The translations under genes were made by a program, and so were the position numbers. Below the pieces are notes generated by a model. The model saw nothing but the letters and a program-made list of their open reading frames with translations, was not told the origin of the DNA and ran no database searches. From the NCBI GenBank assembly GCA_020425085.1, contig JAGQRW010000004.1, positions 124,001 to 188,000 on the forward strand: 64,000 bases of DNA, in the 5' to 3' direction. Positions 47,580 to 57,010 of this stretch are shown here, piece by piece; position 1 is the first letter of the stretch; every line of letters starts with the position of its first letter. The stretch comes from Paracoccaceae bacterium (GTDB lineage Bacteria > Pseudomonadota > Alphaproteobacteria > Rhodobacterales > Rhodobacteraceae).

Positions 47580-48032
47580 CGCACCCATGGCCTGCCCGTC
47601 TTGTTTTTCTTGCCCAGCCTAATACATAAAGCCTGTGGAGAAAAACACCATTGTCATTCGACACCGAAAACGATTATGGTTTCCAGACGGTTTTTGCGCC
47701 CAATCGGCAATAGACCGCCTACAGATTTGTTGCTTCGTTCATGCTTCAGGCAGTGGCCAAAGATAGCACATGAACGGACCAACCGGCCGCAAGGTCACCA
47801 GGTTCGCCCGAACTGGCAATACCCGTCCGGGCCTTTAATTGGCGCTCTCGCACCTGCTTGAACGTCGGAGAACAACCGCGATGAAACGCGAGGGAATATT
47901 GAAAACAGGTAGAGCGGTCGTGCAAACGATCCTTTCAACCTTGCCCGCGTCAGAAATTGCCCAAATGAAACAATCCCTTAGAACCGATGCGCGGCCAGGA
48001 CCGCGCCCCGTGCAGGGATTGCATGGAACTTC
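47580..48032 (+). promoter_or_regulatory. Long leader region of rne
   Basis: The 450-bp space between the divergent amiC and rne genes holds a plausible promoter for rne: TTGTCA at 47651-47656 and TTATGG at 47674-47679, 17 bases apart. A leader of about 350 bases would follow. A small upstream frame starts at ATG 47881 with GGAGAAC before it, and overlaps the rne start out of frame. A long leader is expected where RNase E controls its own mRNA, but the structure was not computed. Confidence 0.4.
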
Positions 48033-50699
48033 ATGTCTAAAAAAATGCTTATTGATGCCACCCACGCTGAGGAGACTCGCGTTGTGGTGGTCGACGGAAA
48101 CAAGGTCGAGGAATTCGATTTTGAATCGGTCAACAAACGCCAGCTTGCTGGAAATATCTACCTGGCAAAGGTAACCCGGGTCGAACCCTCGCTTCAGGCG
48201 GCATTCGTCGATTACGGCGGCAACCGACACGGATTTCTGGCGTTTTCCGAAATCCACCCGGATTACTACCAGATCCCGGTCGCCGACCGCGAGGCCCTGC
48301 TGGCCGAAGAGGCCGCCTATGCCGAAGCCCAGGCCGAGGAAGAAGAAAGCCGCGACAAGCCGAAACCAAAACGTCGCTCGCGCCGCAAACCAGTGGCCGA
48401 GGCAGCGGCAAATCTTGATCAGATGATTTCCGAAAAACCGGAAGATCAGGAAATCAAGGCCATGGATGTCGTTGAACTTGACAATGGCGATGATGTGCTT
48501 GACCCGATTGTCGGTTTCAACAGTGACGCGGCAAAACCCGCCGACGATAATACATCCGCGAAACCGGCGGATGATCAGTCCTATGGCGACGATGAAACGG
48601 ATGATGACGACAACAGCGATGACGACGGTGACAGCGATAGCGACAACACCGATTCCGACATCGAATCAGTTGGACAGGATGACCCGCAGGAAGAGGCCCG
48701 CCCGGCCCGCAAACCCCGACCGCGCCGCTACAAGATTCAGGAAGTCATCAAGGTCCGCCAGATCCTCTTGATCCAGGTGGTCAAGGAAGAACGCGGCAAC
48801 AAGGGTGCCGCCCTTACCACTTATCTGTCGCTGGCCGGTCGCTATTGCGTGCTGATGCCGAACACCGCGCGTGGCGGCGGCATTTCGCGCAAGATCACCA
48901 ACGCCGCTGACCGCAAGAAGTTAAAGGAAATCGCCGGCGACATCGAGGTACCGAAAGGCGCCGGGCTGATCATCCGCACCGCCGGCGCCAACCGCACCAA
49001 GTCGGAAATCAAGCGCGATTACGACTATCTGCTAAGGCAATGGGAACAGATCCGCGACCTGACGCTGAAATCCATCGCACCGTCGCCAATCTACGAGGAA
49101 GGCAGCCTGATCAAGCGTTCGATCCGCGATCTTTACAGCAAAGAGATCGACGAAATCCTGATCGAGGGCGAGGCCGGCTATCGCATGGCCAAGGACTACA
49201 TGAAAATGCTCATGCCGTCCCACGCCAAGAATGTGAAGCATTACACCGACCCTTTGCCCCTTTATGCCCGCTTTCAGGTCGAAAGCTATCTCTCGGGCAT
49301 GTTCAATCCGACGGTGCAACTGCGCTCGGGCGGTTATATCGTGATCGGCGTGACCGAAGCACTTGTGGCGATCGACGTGAACTCGGGCCGCGCCACCAAG
49401 GAAGGTTCGATCGAGGATACGGCTGTCAAGACCAACCTTGAGGCCGCGGACGAGGTGGCGCGGCAGTTGCGCCTGCGTGATCTGGCCGGACTGATCGTGA
49501 TCGACTTCATCGACATGGAAGACCGGCGCAACAACGCCTCGGTCGAAAAGCGCATCAAGGAGCGGCTGAAAACCGATCGTGCGCGCATCCAGATCGGCCG
49601 GATTTCCGGCTTTGGCCTGATGGAAATGTCGCGCCAACGCCTGCGCCCCGGCATGATCGAGGCGACGACCGCCCCCTGCCCGCATTGCCACGGCACCGGC
49701 CTGACCCGTTCTGACGACAATCTGTCGCTGGCGATCCTGCGTGAGCTGGAGGAAGAAGGCGTGCGCCAGCGTTCGCGCGAGGTGCTGATCACTGCGCCTG
49801 TGGCCATCGCCAACTATATGCTGAACCAGAAACGCGACCATGTGGCAATGATCGAGGCGCGCTATGGCCTGTCCATCCGGATCGAGGCCAGCCCGACCCT
49901 GATCAGTCCCGATTACACCATGGAACGTTTCAAGACCGCAACGCGCATGGTACCCGAACCCAGCGTTGGCGTCGTGTCGATCGAAACTTCGCTGCTCGAC
50001 AAATCCGGTGCAGCGGTCGACGAAGTGGATGACGACGACGACGACACCGACGAAATTGGCACCCAAACCTCGGAAAACGGCGACGATGGAACGCCGAAAA
50101 AGAAACGCCGCCGGCGTCGACGGCGCGGTGGCCGCGGCAAGTCCGGCAACGAGAACGGCAACCAGCAGAACGGTGCGGAAGGCAATGATGCCGATGGCGC
50201 GGATGCAGATGCCGATACCGAAACCACGGACGACAAGGAAGCAACCAGACCTGCCGAAGTAGCGGTGGAAGCCGGCGAAAGCGCGGAAAAACCAGCCGCC
50301 AGGAAACGCACCACGGCGCGCAAGGCCGCGAAAACCAAAAAGGCCGAGGAACCTCAAACCGCCGCCAAAGAAGCTGAGGCAGACACGGCAACCGAAGGCT
50401 CCGAAGCGCCTGAGAAACCCAAGCCGAAACGTGCCAGCCGAAGCCGCAAGAAACCGACGGATGCCCCGGCACCCGAAGCAGAAGTGGCAAATGTGGAAAC
50501 GACAGCGGCGGAACCGGTCAAGGCCGAACCCGTCATTGCCGAACCACGGGCAGAACCGTCAAAGCCGGAAGTCAAACCCGAAACGCAACCCGCACCGGCA
50601 CCTGTGTCAAATCCGGAACCGGCAATGGCCGAGGCCGAACCGGCTGCCGAAAAATCTGCCGACAAGCCCAAGCGACGCGGCTGGTGGAGCCGGGGTTAA
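48033..50699 (+). CDS. rne: Ribonuclease E
   Basis: This 888-residue endoribonuclease is the core of RNA decay and processing. The S1 domain is split: AGNIYLAKVTRVEPSLQAAFVDYGGNRHGFL at about 39-70, then an acidic/basic insert at about 85-230 with long Asp/Ser runs, resuming at YKIQEVIKVRQ. The catalytic aspartates lie in AIDVNSGR (about 449) and VIDFIDM (about 490). The zinc-link is CPHCHG (about 549). The last 230 residues are Ala/Glu/Lys/Pro-rich and disordered, the usual scaffold for degradosome partners. The insert in S1 is typical of alphaproteobacteria. Confidence 0.96.
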   Translation: MSKKMLIDATHAEETRVVVVDGNKVEEFDFESVNKRQLAGNIYLAKVTRVEPSLQAAFVDYGGNRHGFLAFSEIHPDYYQIPVADREALLAEEAAYAEAQAEEEESRDKPKPKRRSRRKPVAEAAANLDQMISEKPEDQEIKAMDVVELDNGDDVLDPIVGFNSDAAKPADDNTSAKPADDQSYGDDETDDDDNSDDDGDSDSDNTDSDIESVGQDDPQEEARPARKPRPRRYKIQEVIKVRQILLIQVVKEERGNKGAALTTYLSLAGRYCVLMPNTARGGGISRKITNAADRKKLKEIAGDIEVPKGAGLIIRTAGANRTKSEIKRDYDYLLRQWEQIRDLTLKSIAPSPIYEEGSLIKRSIRDLYSKEIDEILIEGEAGYRMAKDYMKMLMPSHAKNVKHYTDPLPLYARFQVESYLSGMFNPTVQLRSGGYIVIGVTEALVAIDVNSGRATKEGSIEDTAVKTNLEAADEVARQLRLRDLAGLIVIDFIDMEDRRNNASVEKRIKERLKTDRARIQIGRISGFGLMEMSRQRLRPGMIEATTAPCPHCHGTGLTRSDDNLSLAILRELEEEGVRQRSREVLITAPVAIANYMLNQKRDHVAMIEARYGLSIRIEASPTLISPDYTMERFKTATRMVPEPSVGVVSIETSLLDKSGAAVDEVDDDDDDTDEIGTQTSENGDDGTPKKKRRRRRRRGGRGKSGNENGNQQNGAEGNDADGADADADTETTDDKEATRPAEVAVEAGESAEKPAARKRTTARKAAKTKKAEEPQTAAKEAEADTATEGSEAPEKPKPKRASRSRKKPTDAPAPEAEVANVETTAAEPVKAEPVIAEPRAEPSKPEVKPETQPAPAPVSNPEPAMAEAEPAAEKSADKPKRRGWWSRG

Positions 50700-50727
50700 G
50701 CCAGAACCGGCGGCGCGGCTGATCGCT

Positions 50728-51879
50728 TCAGCCTCGTCGCCGCTGCATGAAATCTTGCAGTCGCAACAGACCCTCGGCAATGTCAGCACTGCTCTGCGCA
50801 TAGGAAAATCGCAATCCGTGCTTGCCGCGCAAGGGATCAAAATCCAGCCCCGGCGTTACGGCGACCCCGGCCTGATCCAGAATTTCAGCGGCAAGAATGC
50901 GGCTGTCGTCGGTCAGTTCCGAAACATCCGCATAAATATAAAACGCCCCGTCAGGCGGCGCAAAGCGGCTGAACCCGGCCTTTGGCAGACCTTGCAGCAT
51001 CAAATCGCGGTTGTTGCGGTAAACCGCCATGTTGGCCGCCAGTTCCGTCTGACAGTCCATCGCCCCAAGGGCCGCAATCTGACTGGCATGCGGCGGGCAG
51101 ATGAACAGGTTCTGTGCCAGTCGCTCGATCACCCGGATCAGGTTTTCCGGCACGACCATCCAGCCGATCCGCCAGCCGGTCATGGAAAAATACTTGGAAA
51201 ACGAGTTGATCACCACCACATCATCGCTGATTTCCAGCGCCGATACCGCCGGTGCGCCGTATTGGATGCCGTGATAAATCTCATCGGAAATGAACGCCGC
51301 CCCGCGTGAGTGGCAGGCATCAATCAACCCTTTCAGGGCCTGACGATCCAACATGGTACCGGTGGGATTGGCCGGTGACGCCACCAGCAACCCGCTGATG
51401 TTTTTGGCGGCCAACACCTGATCCGGCGAAGGTTGAAAGCGGTTTTCCGCCAGACTTGCGATGCTGACCGGTTCCAGCGCCAGCGCCTTCAGGATGTTGC
51501 GATAGCTGGGATAGCCGGGATCACCGATGGCCACCCGATCATTGGCGTCAAACAACGCAATGAACGCCAGTTGAAATGCCGCCGAGGAACCGGTGGTCAC
51601 CACCACTCGGTCGGGATTGATCGCAAGGCCATACCAATCCTTGTAAAGCCTTGCGATCCCAAGGCGCAATTCCGGCAGACCAAGCGCCACGGTGTAACCC
51701 AACGGATCACTTTCCAGCGCCCGCGCCAGTGCCTCGCGCGCGCCCTTTGGGGCGGGGGTGCCGGGCTGGCCGACCTCCATATGGATGATGGAACGCCCGG
51801 TCGCCTCGGCCTGACGTGCGGATTCCATCACATCCATCACAATGAACGGATCAACCTCGCTTCGCCTTGAACTTTGCAC
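50728..51879 (-). CDS. PLP-dependent class I/II aminotransferase
   Basis: This 383-residue fold type I aminotransferase is recognised by HMEVGQPGTPAPKGAREAL and VVTTGSSAAFQLAF, the PLP-contact SPANPTGTML, aspartate in FISDEIYHGI and Schiff-base lysine in SFSKYFSMTGWRIGW. It resembles aspartate/tyrosine aminotransferases; the amino donor is not evident. It converges with rne (28 bases between stops) and diverges from the M48 gene. Confidence 0.93.
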   Translation of the reverse strand: MQSSRRSEVDPFIVMDVMESARQAEATGRSIIHMEVGQPGTPAPKGAREALARALESDPLGYTVALGLPELRLGIARLYKDWYGLAINPDRVVVTTGSSAAFQLAFIALFDANDRVAIGDPGYPSYRNILKALALEPVSIASLAENRFQPSPDQVLAAKNISGLLVASPANPTGTMLDRQALKGLIDACHSRGAAFISDEIYHGIQYGAPAVSALEISDDVVVINSFSKYFSMTGWRIGWMVVPENLIRVIERLAQNLFICPPHASQIAALGAMDCQTELAANMAVYRNNRDLMLQGLPKAGFSRFAPPDGAFYIYADVSELTDDSRILAAEILDQAGVAVTPGLDFDPLRGKHGLRFSYAQSSADIAEGLLRLQDFMQRRRG

Positions 51880-51940
51880 GGCAATCTTTCTATTATCGGT
51901 TCAGTTACCGCCTTGTCGCAAGCCCGAAAAGGAAGGTCAA

Positions 51941-53287
51941 TTGCCAAGCCGAAAGCCCCGGTTTCCGGGCCGCCTGACCGGCCTCTTGCTGGGGTTCCTG
52001 TGGCTGTCCTCTGCCGCAGTCAGCGCCCAAAGCCTGATCCGGGATGCCGAGATTGAACACACCCTGAAACGTATTGCCGCACCGCTGTTTCGCTCGGCCG
52101 GGGTCGGGGCCAATGATATCGACATTCTGGTGGTGAATGACCGGACCTTGAATGCGTTTGTGCTGAACGGACGGGCGATATTTCTGCATTCCGGGCTGGT
52201 GACCCGCTTGAAAACCGTCGAGATGCTGCAATCAGTGATCGCGCATGAATTGGCGCATATCACCAGCGGCCATCTGGTGCAGCGGGCGCTGAACCTCGGG
52301 AATGCCCGATCCGCCATCGGCATCGGTCTTTTGTTAAGCCTCGCGGCCTCGGTTGGTGGAAATAGCGATGCGGCGGCCGGTATCGCCATCGGCACCTCCG
52401 GGGCCGCCATCAACAATTTCCTTGCCCATACCCGCGCCGAGGAGGCCGTGGCCGATCAGATTGGTGTCCGCTATATGGTACGCGCCAAAATCGACCCCAA
52501 AGCCGCCACCGACGTGCTGGAAATCTTTCGCGGCCAGGAGGCGCTGTCGGCCAGCCGTCAGGATGCCTATGCCCGCAGCCATCCCCTTAGCCAGGATCGC
52601 ATCCGGGCGCTGAAAGGCCAGATTGCCGCCCATGGCGGGGCGAAAACCGTCGATCAAACCGATCTGGTCTACTGGCACAAGCGGATGCAGGCCAAGTTCA
52701 CCGCGTTTCTGGGCAATCCTTCCTATATCCTGCGCCATCTGGACAACAACGACACCTCCGAGGCCGCGACCCTGACCCGCGCCATCGCCTATCACCGGCA
52801 GGGCGATCTGAAATCGTCGATGCAATACATGAACAACCTGCTGGCAGCGCGCCCGGACGATGCATATTATCACGAGTTGAAAGGGCAAATCCTGCTGGAA
52901 GGCCGCAACGCCCCTGCCGCTGTCGCATCCTATCGCAAGGCAGGGGCGCTGGCACCGCATGAGCCGCTGATCCTGGCCGGTCTGGGAAGGGCGCTTTTGT
53001 CGCTGAAAACCAAAATCGGTGATCAGCAGGCGTTGAAGGTGCTGCGCCGCGCTCGCGACATGGATGCGCGTGATGCCCGGATGCTGCGCGATCTGGCGGT
53101 TGCCTGGGCAAAATCCGGCAATAATGGCATGGCATCCCTTGTGACTGCCGAGCGATATGCGCTACTTGGTCAGTTCAAGGACGCCTATGCCAACGCCATC
53201 CGCGCCGAAGGTCTGTTGCCGCGCGGCTCAGCCGGCTGGTTGCAGGCAGAGGACATCGCAGGCGCCACCAAATCCTTCGCCAAATAG
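51941..53287 (+). CDS. M48-family metalloprotease with TPR-like repeats (BepA-like)
   Basis: The protein is about 448 residues, starting at TTG 51941, which has AAGGAAGG six bases upstream and gives a clean signal peptide (RLTGLLLGFLWLSSAAVSAQ). The longer frame from 51842 has no such features. The zinc site is VIAHELAHITSGH near residue 97, with the third ligand in AEEAVADQIG. TPR-like helices fill about 250-440. Relatives degrade misassembled outer-membrane proteins in the periplasm. The DsbA-like gene follows after 9 bases. Confidence 0.92.
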   Translation: MPSRKPRFPGRLTGLLLGFLWLSSAAVSAQSLIRDAEIEHTLKRIAAPLFRSAGVGANDIDILVVNDRTLNAFVLNGRAIFLHSGLVTRLKTVEMLQSVIAHELAHITSGHLVQRALNLGNARSAIGIGLLLSLAASVGGNSDAAAGIAIGTSGAAINNFLAHTRAEEAVADQIGVRYMVRAKIDPKAATDVLEIFRGQEALSASRQDAYARSHPLSQDRIRALKGQIAAHGGAKTVDQTDLVYWHKRMQAKFTAFLGNPSYILRHLDNNDTSEAATLTRAIAYHRQGDLKSSMQYMNNLLAARPDDAYYHELKGQILLEGRNAPAAVASYRKAGALAPHEPLILAGLGRALLSLKTKIGDQQALKVLRRARDMDARDARMLRDLAVAWAKSGNNGMASLVTAERYALLGQFKDAYANAIRAEGLLPRGSAGWLQAEDIAGATKSFAK

Positions 53288-53296
53288 GGGCCAGAC

Positions 53297-54046
53297 ATGA
53301 AACGATTGCTGACGATACTGATCACCCTTTGCTGGATCGGCCCGGCCCTGGCCGACGGTCTGACCGACATGAATGATGAAGAAAGGTATGTTTTCCAGCA
53401 GGAAATCCGCGCCTATCTTCTGGAACACCCCGAGGTTCTGATGGAAGCGATCGCCGTTCTGGAAGAACGCCAGAATCAGGATCAGGCCAGCACCGACGCG
53501 GCCCTTATCGCGGCCAATTCCAAGGCCATTTTCAACGACAATTATTCCTGGGTCGGTGGCAACCCCAAAGGCGATGTGACGCTGGTCGAGTTCCTCGATT
53601 ACCGCTGCACCTATTGCCGGCGCGCCCATGACGAAATCGCCGAACTGGTGAAAAGTGATGGCAATATCCGTCTGGTGGTCAAGGAATTTCCGATATTGGG
53701 CGAACAGTCCATGCTATCCTCGCGCCTTGCCATCGCCACCCTGCACAAGGCAGGGCCGGAAATCTATCAGAAACTCGGCGATTTCCTGATGACCTTCAAC
53801 GGCAGCCTGACACAGAACAACATGGCCGAGCTGCTGAAGAAACTCGGGGCCGATCCCGAGGTGATTCTGCCATATATGGACAGCGATGCGGTGACCGGGC
53901 AGATCGGCGTGGTGCATGAACTGGCACGCAAGCTGGAGATCTCCGGCACACCGACCTTCGTGATCGGCCAGGGCATGATCCGCGGTTACGCGCCGCTGGC
54001 AAACATGCGCGAGATTGTCGCCTATACCCGTGACAAGTTGAACTAG
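53297..54046 (+). CDS. DsbA-family thiol oxidoreductase
   Basis: This 249-residue periplasmic protein has a signal peptide ending at PALADG. A helical N-terminal extension (EERYVFQQEIRAYLLEHPEVLMEAI) comes before the thioredoxin fold. The active site is CTYC at about residue 105 and the cis-proline loop is SGTPTFVIG. The ScsC/DsbG-like shape suggests disulfide formation or isomerisation. It forms an operon with the M48 protease gene. Confidence 0.93.
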   Translation: MKRLLTILITLCWIGPALADGLTDMNDEERYVFQQEIRAYLLEHPEVLMEAIAVLEERQNQDQASTDAALIAANSKAIFNDNYSWVGGNPKGDVTLVEFLDYRCTYCRRAHDEIAELVKSDGNIRLVVKEFPILGEQSMLSSRLAIATLHKAGPEIYQKLGDFLMTFNGSLTQNNMAELLKKLGADPEVILPYMDSDAVTGQIGVVHELARKLEISGTPTFVIGQGMIRGYAPLANMREIVAYTRDKLN

Positions 54047-54168
54047 CCGCCGAATCAACGCAATAAGACTGCGGGAATGCTTTTCCTGCCGGTAATTTGT
54101 GTCTATGAAGATAGTGCAAAGCCAGCCGGATCAAGGCAGGTTTCAGCCAAATTGGGGCCGAGGATTTC

Positions 54169-54651
54169 ATGAGCAAGAAAACCCACGAATCAGACGTCGA
54201 ATTTGTCGAGGCGCTGGCGAAACTGCTGCGCGAGAACGATCTGACCGAATTGGAGGTCGTTCGCGAATACGGCTCGGACGATACCCTGAACGTGCGCGTG
54301 GCGCGACAGATGACAGCACCGGTAAACCAGACGCAAATGGTTGCGCCATTACCGGTCGCAGCAGCAACACCCGCAGCCCCGGTCGCCGCAACGCCGCCCG
54401 AGGATCCGGCCCTGCATCCCGGCGCCGTCACCTCGCCCATGGTCGGAACCGCCTACATGCAGCCCGAACCAGGTGCCGCACCTTTTGTATCGGTCGGCGA
54501 CAAGGTGGCCGAAGGACAGACGGTTTGCATCGTCGAAGCGATGAAAACCATGAACCAGATCCACGCCCCCCGCGCAGGTACAGTCAAGCGCATCCTGTTT
54601 GAAGACGGCGCACCGGTGGAATTCGGCGCCCCCCTGATGATCATCGAATAA
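54169..54651 (+). CDS. accB: Acetyl-CoA carboxylase biotin carboxyl carrier protein
   Basis: The 160-residue protein carries CO2 on biotin for fatty-acid synthesis. It has an N-terminal helical region, an Ala/Pro-rich linker at about 50-90 and a C-terminal biotinyl domain with biotinylated Lys126 in [10 protein letters not shown] and the thumb-like [19 protein letters not shown]. AccC follows after 17 bases. Confidence 0.97.
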   Translation: MSKKTHESDVEFVEALAKLLRENDLTELEVVREYGSDDTLNVRVARQMTAPVNQTQMVAPLPVAAATPAAPVAATPPEDPALHPGAVTSPMVGTAYMQPEPGAAPFVSVGDKVAEGQTVCIVEAMKTMNQIHAPRAGTVKRILFEDGAPVEFGAPLMIIE

Positions 54652-54668
54652 GCCCCAAAGGCAAAAAC

Positions 54669-56012
54669 ATGTTTTCCAAGGTACTGATCGCAAACCGGGG
54701 TGAAATCGCACTGCGCATCATCCGCGCCTGCAAGGAAATGGGCATTGGAACGGTGGCGGTACATTCCACCGCCGATGTCGATGCCATGCATGTGCGGATG
54801 GCCGATGAAAGCGTGTGCATCGGCCCGCCTCCGGCCAGCGAAAGCTATCTGTCGGCACCCTCGATCATCGCCGCCTGTGAAATCACCGGTGCCGAGGCGA
54901 TTCATCCCGGCTATGGCTTTTTGTCGGAAAACGCCAGTTTCGTGCAGATCGTCGAAGACCATGACATCAAATTCATCGGCCCAAGTGCCGAGCATATCAG
55001 CATGATGGGCGACAAGATCACCGCCAAGGAAACCATGAAGGCGCTTGGGGTTCCCTGTGTTCCCGGCTCGGATGGCGGCGTGCCAGACCTGGCGGATGCC
55101 CACCGCGTATCTGATGCCATGGGGTTTCCGGTGATCGTCAAGGCAACCGCAGGCGGCGGCGGTCGCGGCATGAAACTGGCACGAACCAAGGCCGATCTTG
55201 ATGTGGCGTTCCAATCAGCCCGTTCGGAATCCAAAGCAGCCTTTGGCAATGACGAGGTTTATATCGAGAAATACCTGACCCTGCCCCGGCATATCGAGGT
55301 GCAGATTTTCGGCGACGGCAAGGGCCGCGCGGTGCATCTGGGCGAACGCGACTGTTCCTTGCAGCGCCGCCACCAGAAAGTGCTGGAGGAAGCGCCCGGC
55401 CCCTCGATCACGCCGGAAATGCGCGCAAGGATCGGCAAGACGTGCGCCGAAGCGGTGGCGGCAATCAAATATTCCGGCGCCGGAACCATCGAGTTTCTGT
55501 TTGAAAACGATGAGTTCTATTTCATCGAAATGAACACCCGCCTTCAGGTCGAACACCCGGTGACCGAAGCAATTTTCGGCGTTGATCTGGTGCAGGAACA
55601 GATCCGCGTCGCCGCAGGCGAGGAAATGTCGCTGCGTCAGGAAAATCTGGTGATCAACGGCCACGCGATCGAGGTACGCATCAACGCCGAACGCCTGCCG
55701 AATTTCACCCCCTGCCCCGGACGTGTCACCCAGTATCACGCGCCCGGCGGGCTTGGCGTCAGGATGGACAGCGCGCTTTACGACGGCTATTCCATCCCGC
55801 CCTACTACGATAGTCTGATCGGCAAACTGATCGTACATGCGCCAACCCGCAAAGAGGCATTGGCGCGGCTGAAACGCGCGCTTGGTGAATTCGTGATCGA
55901 CGGGATAGAGACGACAACGCCGCTTTTTCATGCTTTACTACAGGAACCGGCCATAATTGATGGTAACTATGATATCCACTGGCTGGAAAAATGGCTGTCT
56001 GCTAACGGGTGA
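54669..56012 (+). CDS. accC: Acetyl-CoA carboxylase biotin carboxylase
   Basis: This 447-residue enzyme carboxylates biotin on AccB using ATP and bicarbonate. Typical motifs are FSKVLIANRGEIALRIIRAC at the start, the ATP-grasp glycine loop KATAGGGGRGMK, RDCSLQRRHQKVLEEAPGP, and the catalytic EMNTRLQVEHPVTE. It is co-transcribed with accB and aat. Confidence 0.98.
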   Translation: MFSKVLIANRGEIALRIIRACKEMGIGTVAVHSTADVDAMHVRMADESVCIGPPPASESYLSAPSIIAACEITGAEAIHPGYGFLSENASFVQIVEDHDIKFIGPSAEHISMMGDKITAKETMKALGVPCVPGSDGGVPDLADAHRVSDAMGFPVIVKATAGGGGRGMKLARTKADLDVAFQSARSESKAAFGNDEVYIEKYLTLPRHIEVQIFGDGKGRAVHLGERDCSLQRRHQKVLEEAPGPSITPEMRARIGKTCAEAVAAIKYSGAGTIEFLFENDEFYFIEMNTRLQVEHPVTEAIFGVDLVQEQIRVAAGEEMSLRQENLVINGHAIEVRINAERLPNFTPCPGRVTQYHAPGGLGVRMDSALYDGYSIPPYYDSLIGKLIVHAPTRKEALARLKRALGEFVIDGIETTTPLFHALLQEPAIIDGNYDIHWLEKWLSANG

Positions 56013-56015
56013 AGC

Positions 56016-56672
56016 ATGGTCGTGAAGAACGCCCAGATCGTTACCCCCGAAATGCTTTTGCACGGTTACAGCCACGGGGTCTTTCCGATGACCGAAGGGG
56101 CACGGAACGACCAGATCTTCTGGGTAGACCCGACACTGCGCGGGGTCATTCCGCTGGACGGTTTTCACATCTCCCGCTCGCTCGCCCGCGAAATCCGCAA
56201 AGCACGCTATCGCATCGGCATCGACAGTGATTTCACCGCCGTAGTCAGGGGTTGTGCGGCCCGGAACGATACCTGGATCAGCCCGGAAATCATCAGCCTC
56301 TATCAAATGCTGCACCACATGGGCTATGCGCATTCGCTTGAGGTACTTGACGGTGCGGAACTGGTCGGCGGTGTTTATGGCGTGGCCCTGGGGGCGGCAT
56401 TTTTTGGCGAAAGCATGTTTTCGCGCCGCACCAATACCTCAAAGATCGCGCTGGCATATCTGGTTGACCGCTTGAATGCCGGTGGGTTCAAATTGTTCGA
56501 CACGCAGTTCATTTCCAAACATCTGGCCACCCTTGGTGCTATCGAAATCAGCCGCGCCGAATATCAGCAGCAGTTGCAGCATGCGCTGACGATGTCGGCG
56601 GATTTCAAGGCTCAGTTGCTTTCAGATGTGTCGCCCGAAGGGGTCTTGCAGCGCAATACCCATACATCATAG
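56016..56672 (+). CDS. aat: Leucyl/phenylalanyl-tRNA-protein transferase
   Basis: This 218-residue enzyme adds Leu or Phe to proteins with N-terminal Lys or Arg, marking them for ClpAP through ClpS. The family blocks are GYSHGVFPMTEGARNDQIFWVDP, LVGGVYGVALGAAFFGESMFSRRTNTSKIALAYL and LFDTQFISKHLATLGA. It starts 3 bases after accC. Its final 61 bases overlap the convergent DUF2155 gene. Confidence 0.96.
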   Translation: MVVKNAQIVTPEMLLHGYSHGVFPMTEGARNDQIFWVDPTLRGVIPLDGFHISRSLAREIRKARYRIGIDSDFTAVVRGCAARNDTWISPEIISLYQMLHHMGYAHSLEVLDGAELVGGVYGVALGAAFFGESMFSRRTNTSKIALAYLVDRLNAGGFKLFDTQFISKHLATLGAIEISRAEYQQQLQHALTMSADFKAQLLSDVSPEGVLQRNTHTS

Positions 56673-57010
56673 CGCGGATGTTCCAGCGCCGACAGCGCCG
56701 GGGATGAGGCGATCATCCAGCCCTGAAACCTTGGTTTTTCCTCGCGGATATCGCGGATCATCAGATGTGCGAATGCATCGCCCGAAGGGTTCTCGGATGG
56801 AAAACGGCATTCTTCGAGCGAAATTTCCAGCCGCTCGAAACTTTTCGTCTCGCCATTGGCGATGGTGATGTCCTCGGATCGACCGGTCGCCATGTCAAGC
56901 GCACGGATGACGACGCCTTGGGCCTTTTCGGTGGGCACGAGTTCCTGCGCCACAGCCAGAACTGGCAGGGTCAGAGACACCGCCAGCAGGATCAGCCGCA
57001 GAAACCTCAC
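56612..57010 (-). CDS. DUF2155 secreted protein
   Basis: The 132-residue protein has a signal peptide ending near VLAVAQE. A DUF2155 domain follows: GVVIRALDMATGRSEDITIANGETKSFERLEISLEECRFP, then FQGWMIASSPALSALEHPRYDVWVLRC. Its two cysteines are well placed for a disulfide. The family is found in alphaproteobacteria beside NDUFA12 and MlaD genes and has no known role. It starts inside the mlaD stop (4-base overlap) and its end overlaps aat. Confidence 0.9.
   Translation of the reverse strand: MRFLRLILLAVSLTLPVLAVAQELVPTEKAQGVVIRALDMATGRSEDITIANGETKSFERLEISLEECRFPSENPSGDAFAHLMIRDIREEKPRFQGWMIASSPALSALEHPRYDVWVLRCKTPSGDTSESN

Noticed and set aside
48486..48700. Asp/Ser-rich low-complexity run suspected as a calcium-binding or misassembled region
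   Set aside because: It sits in the S1-domain insert that alphaproteobacterial RNase E proteins usually have, and the frame is intact on both sides.
49032..50357. 441-codon open frame on the minus strand
   Set aside because: It is antisense to the catalytic part and tail of RNase E. The sense frame carries all catalytic motifs.
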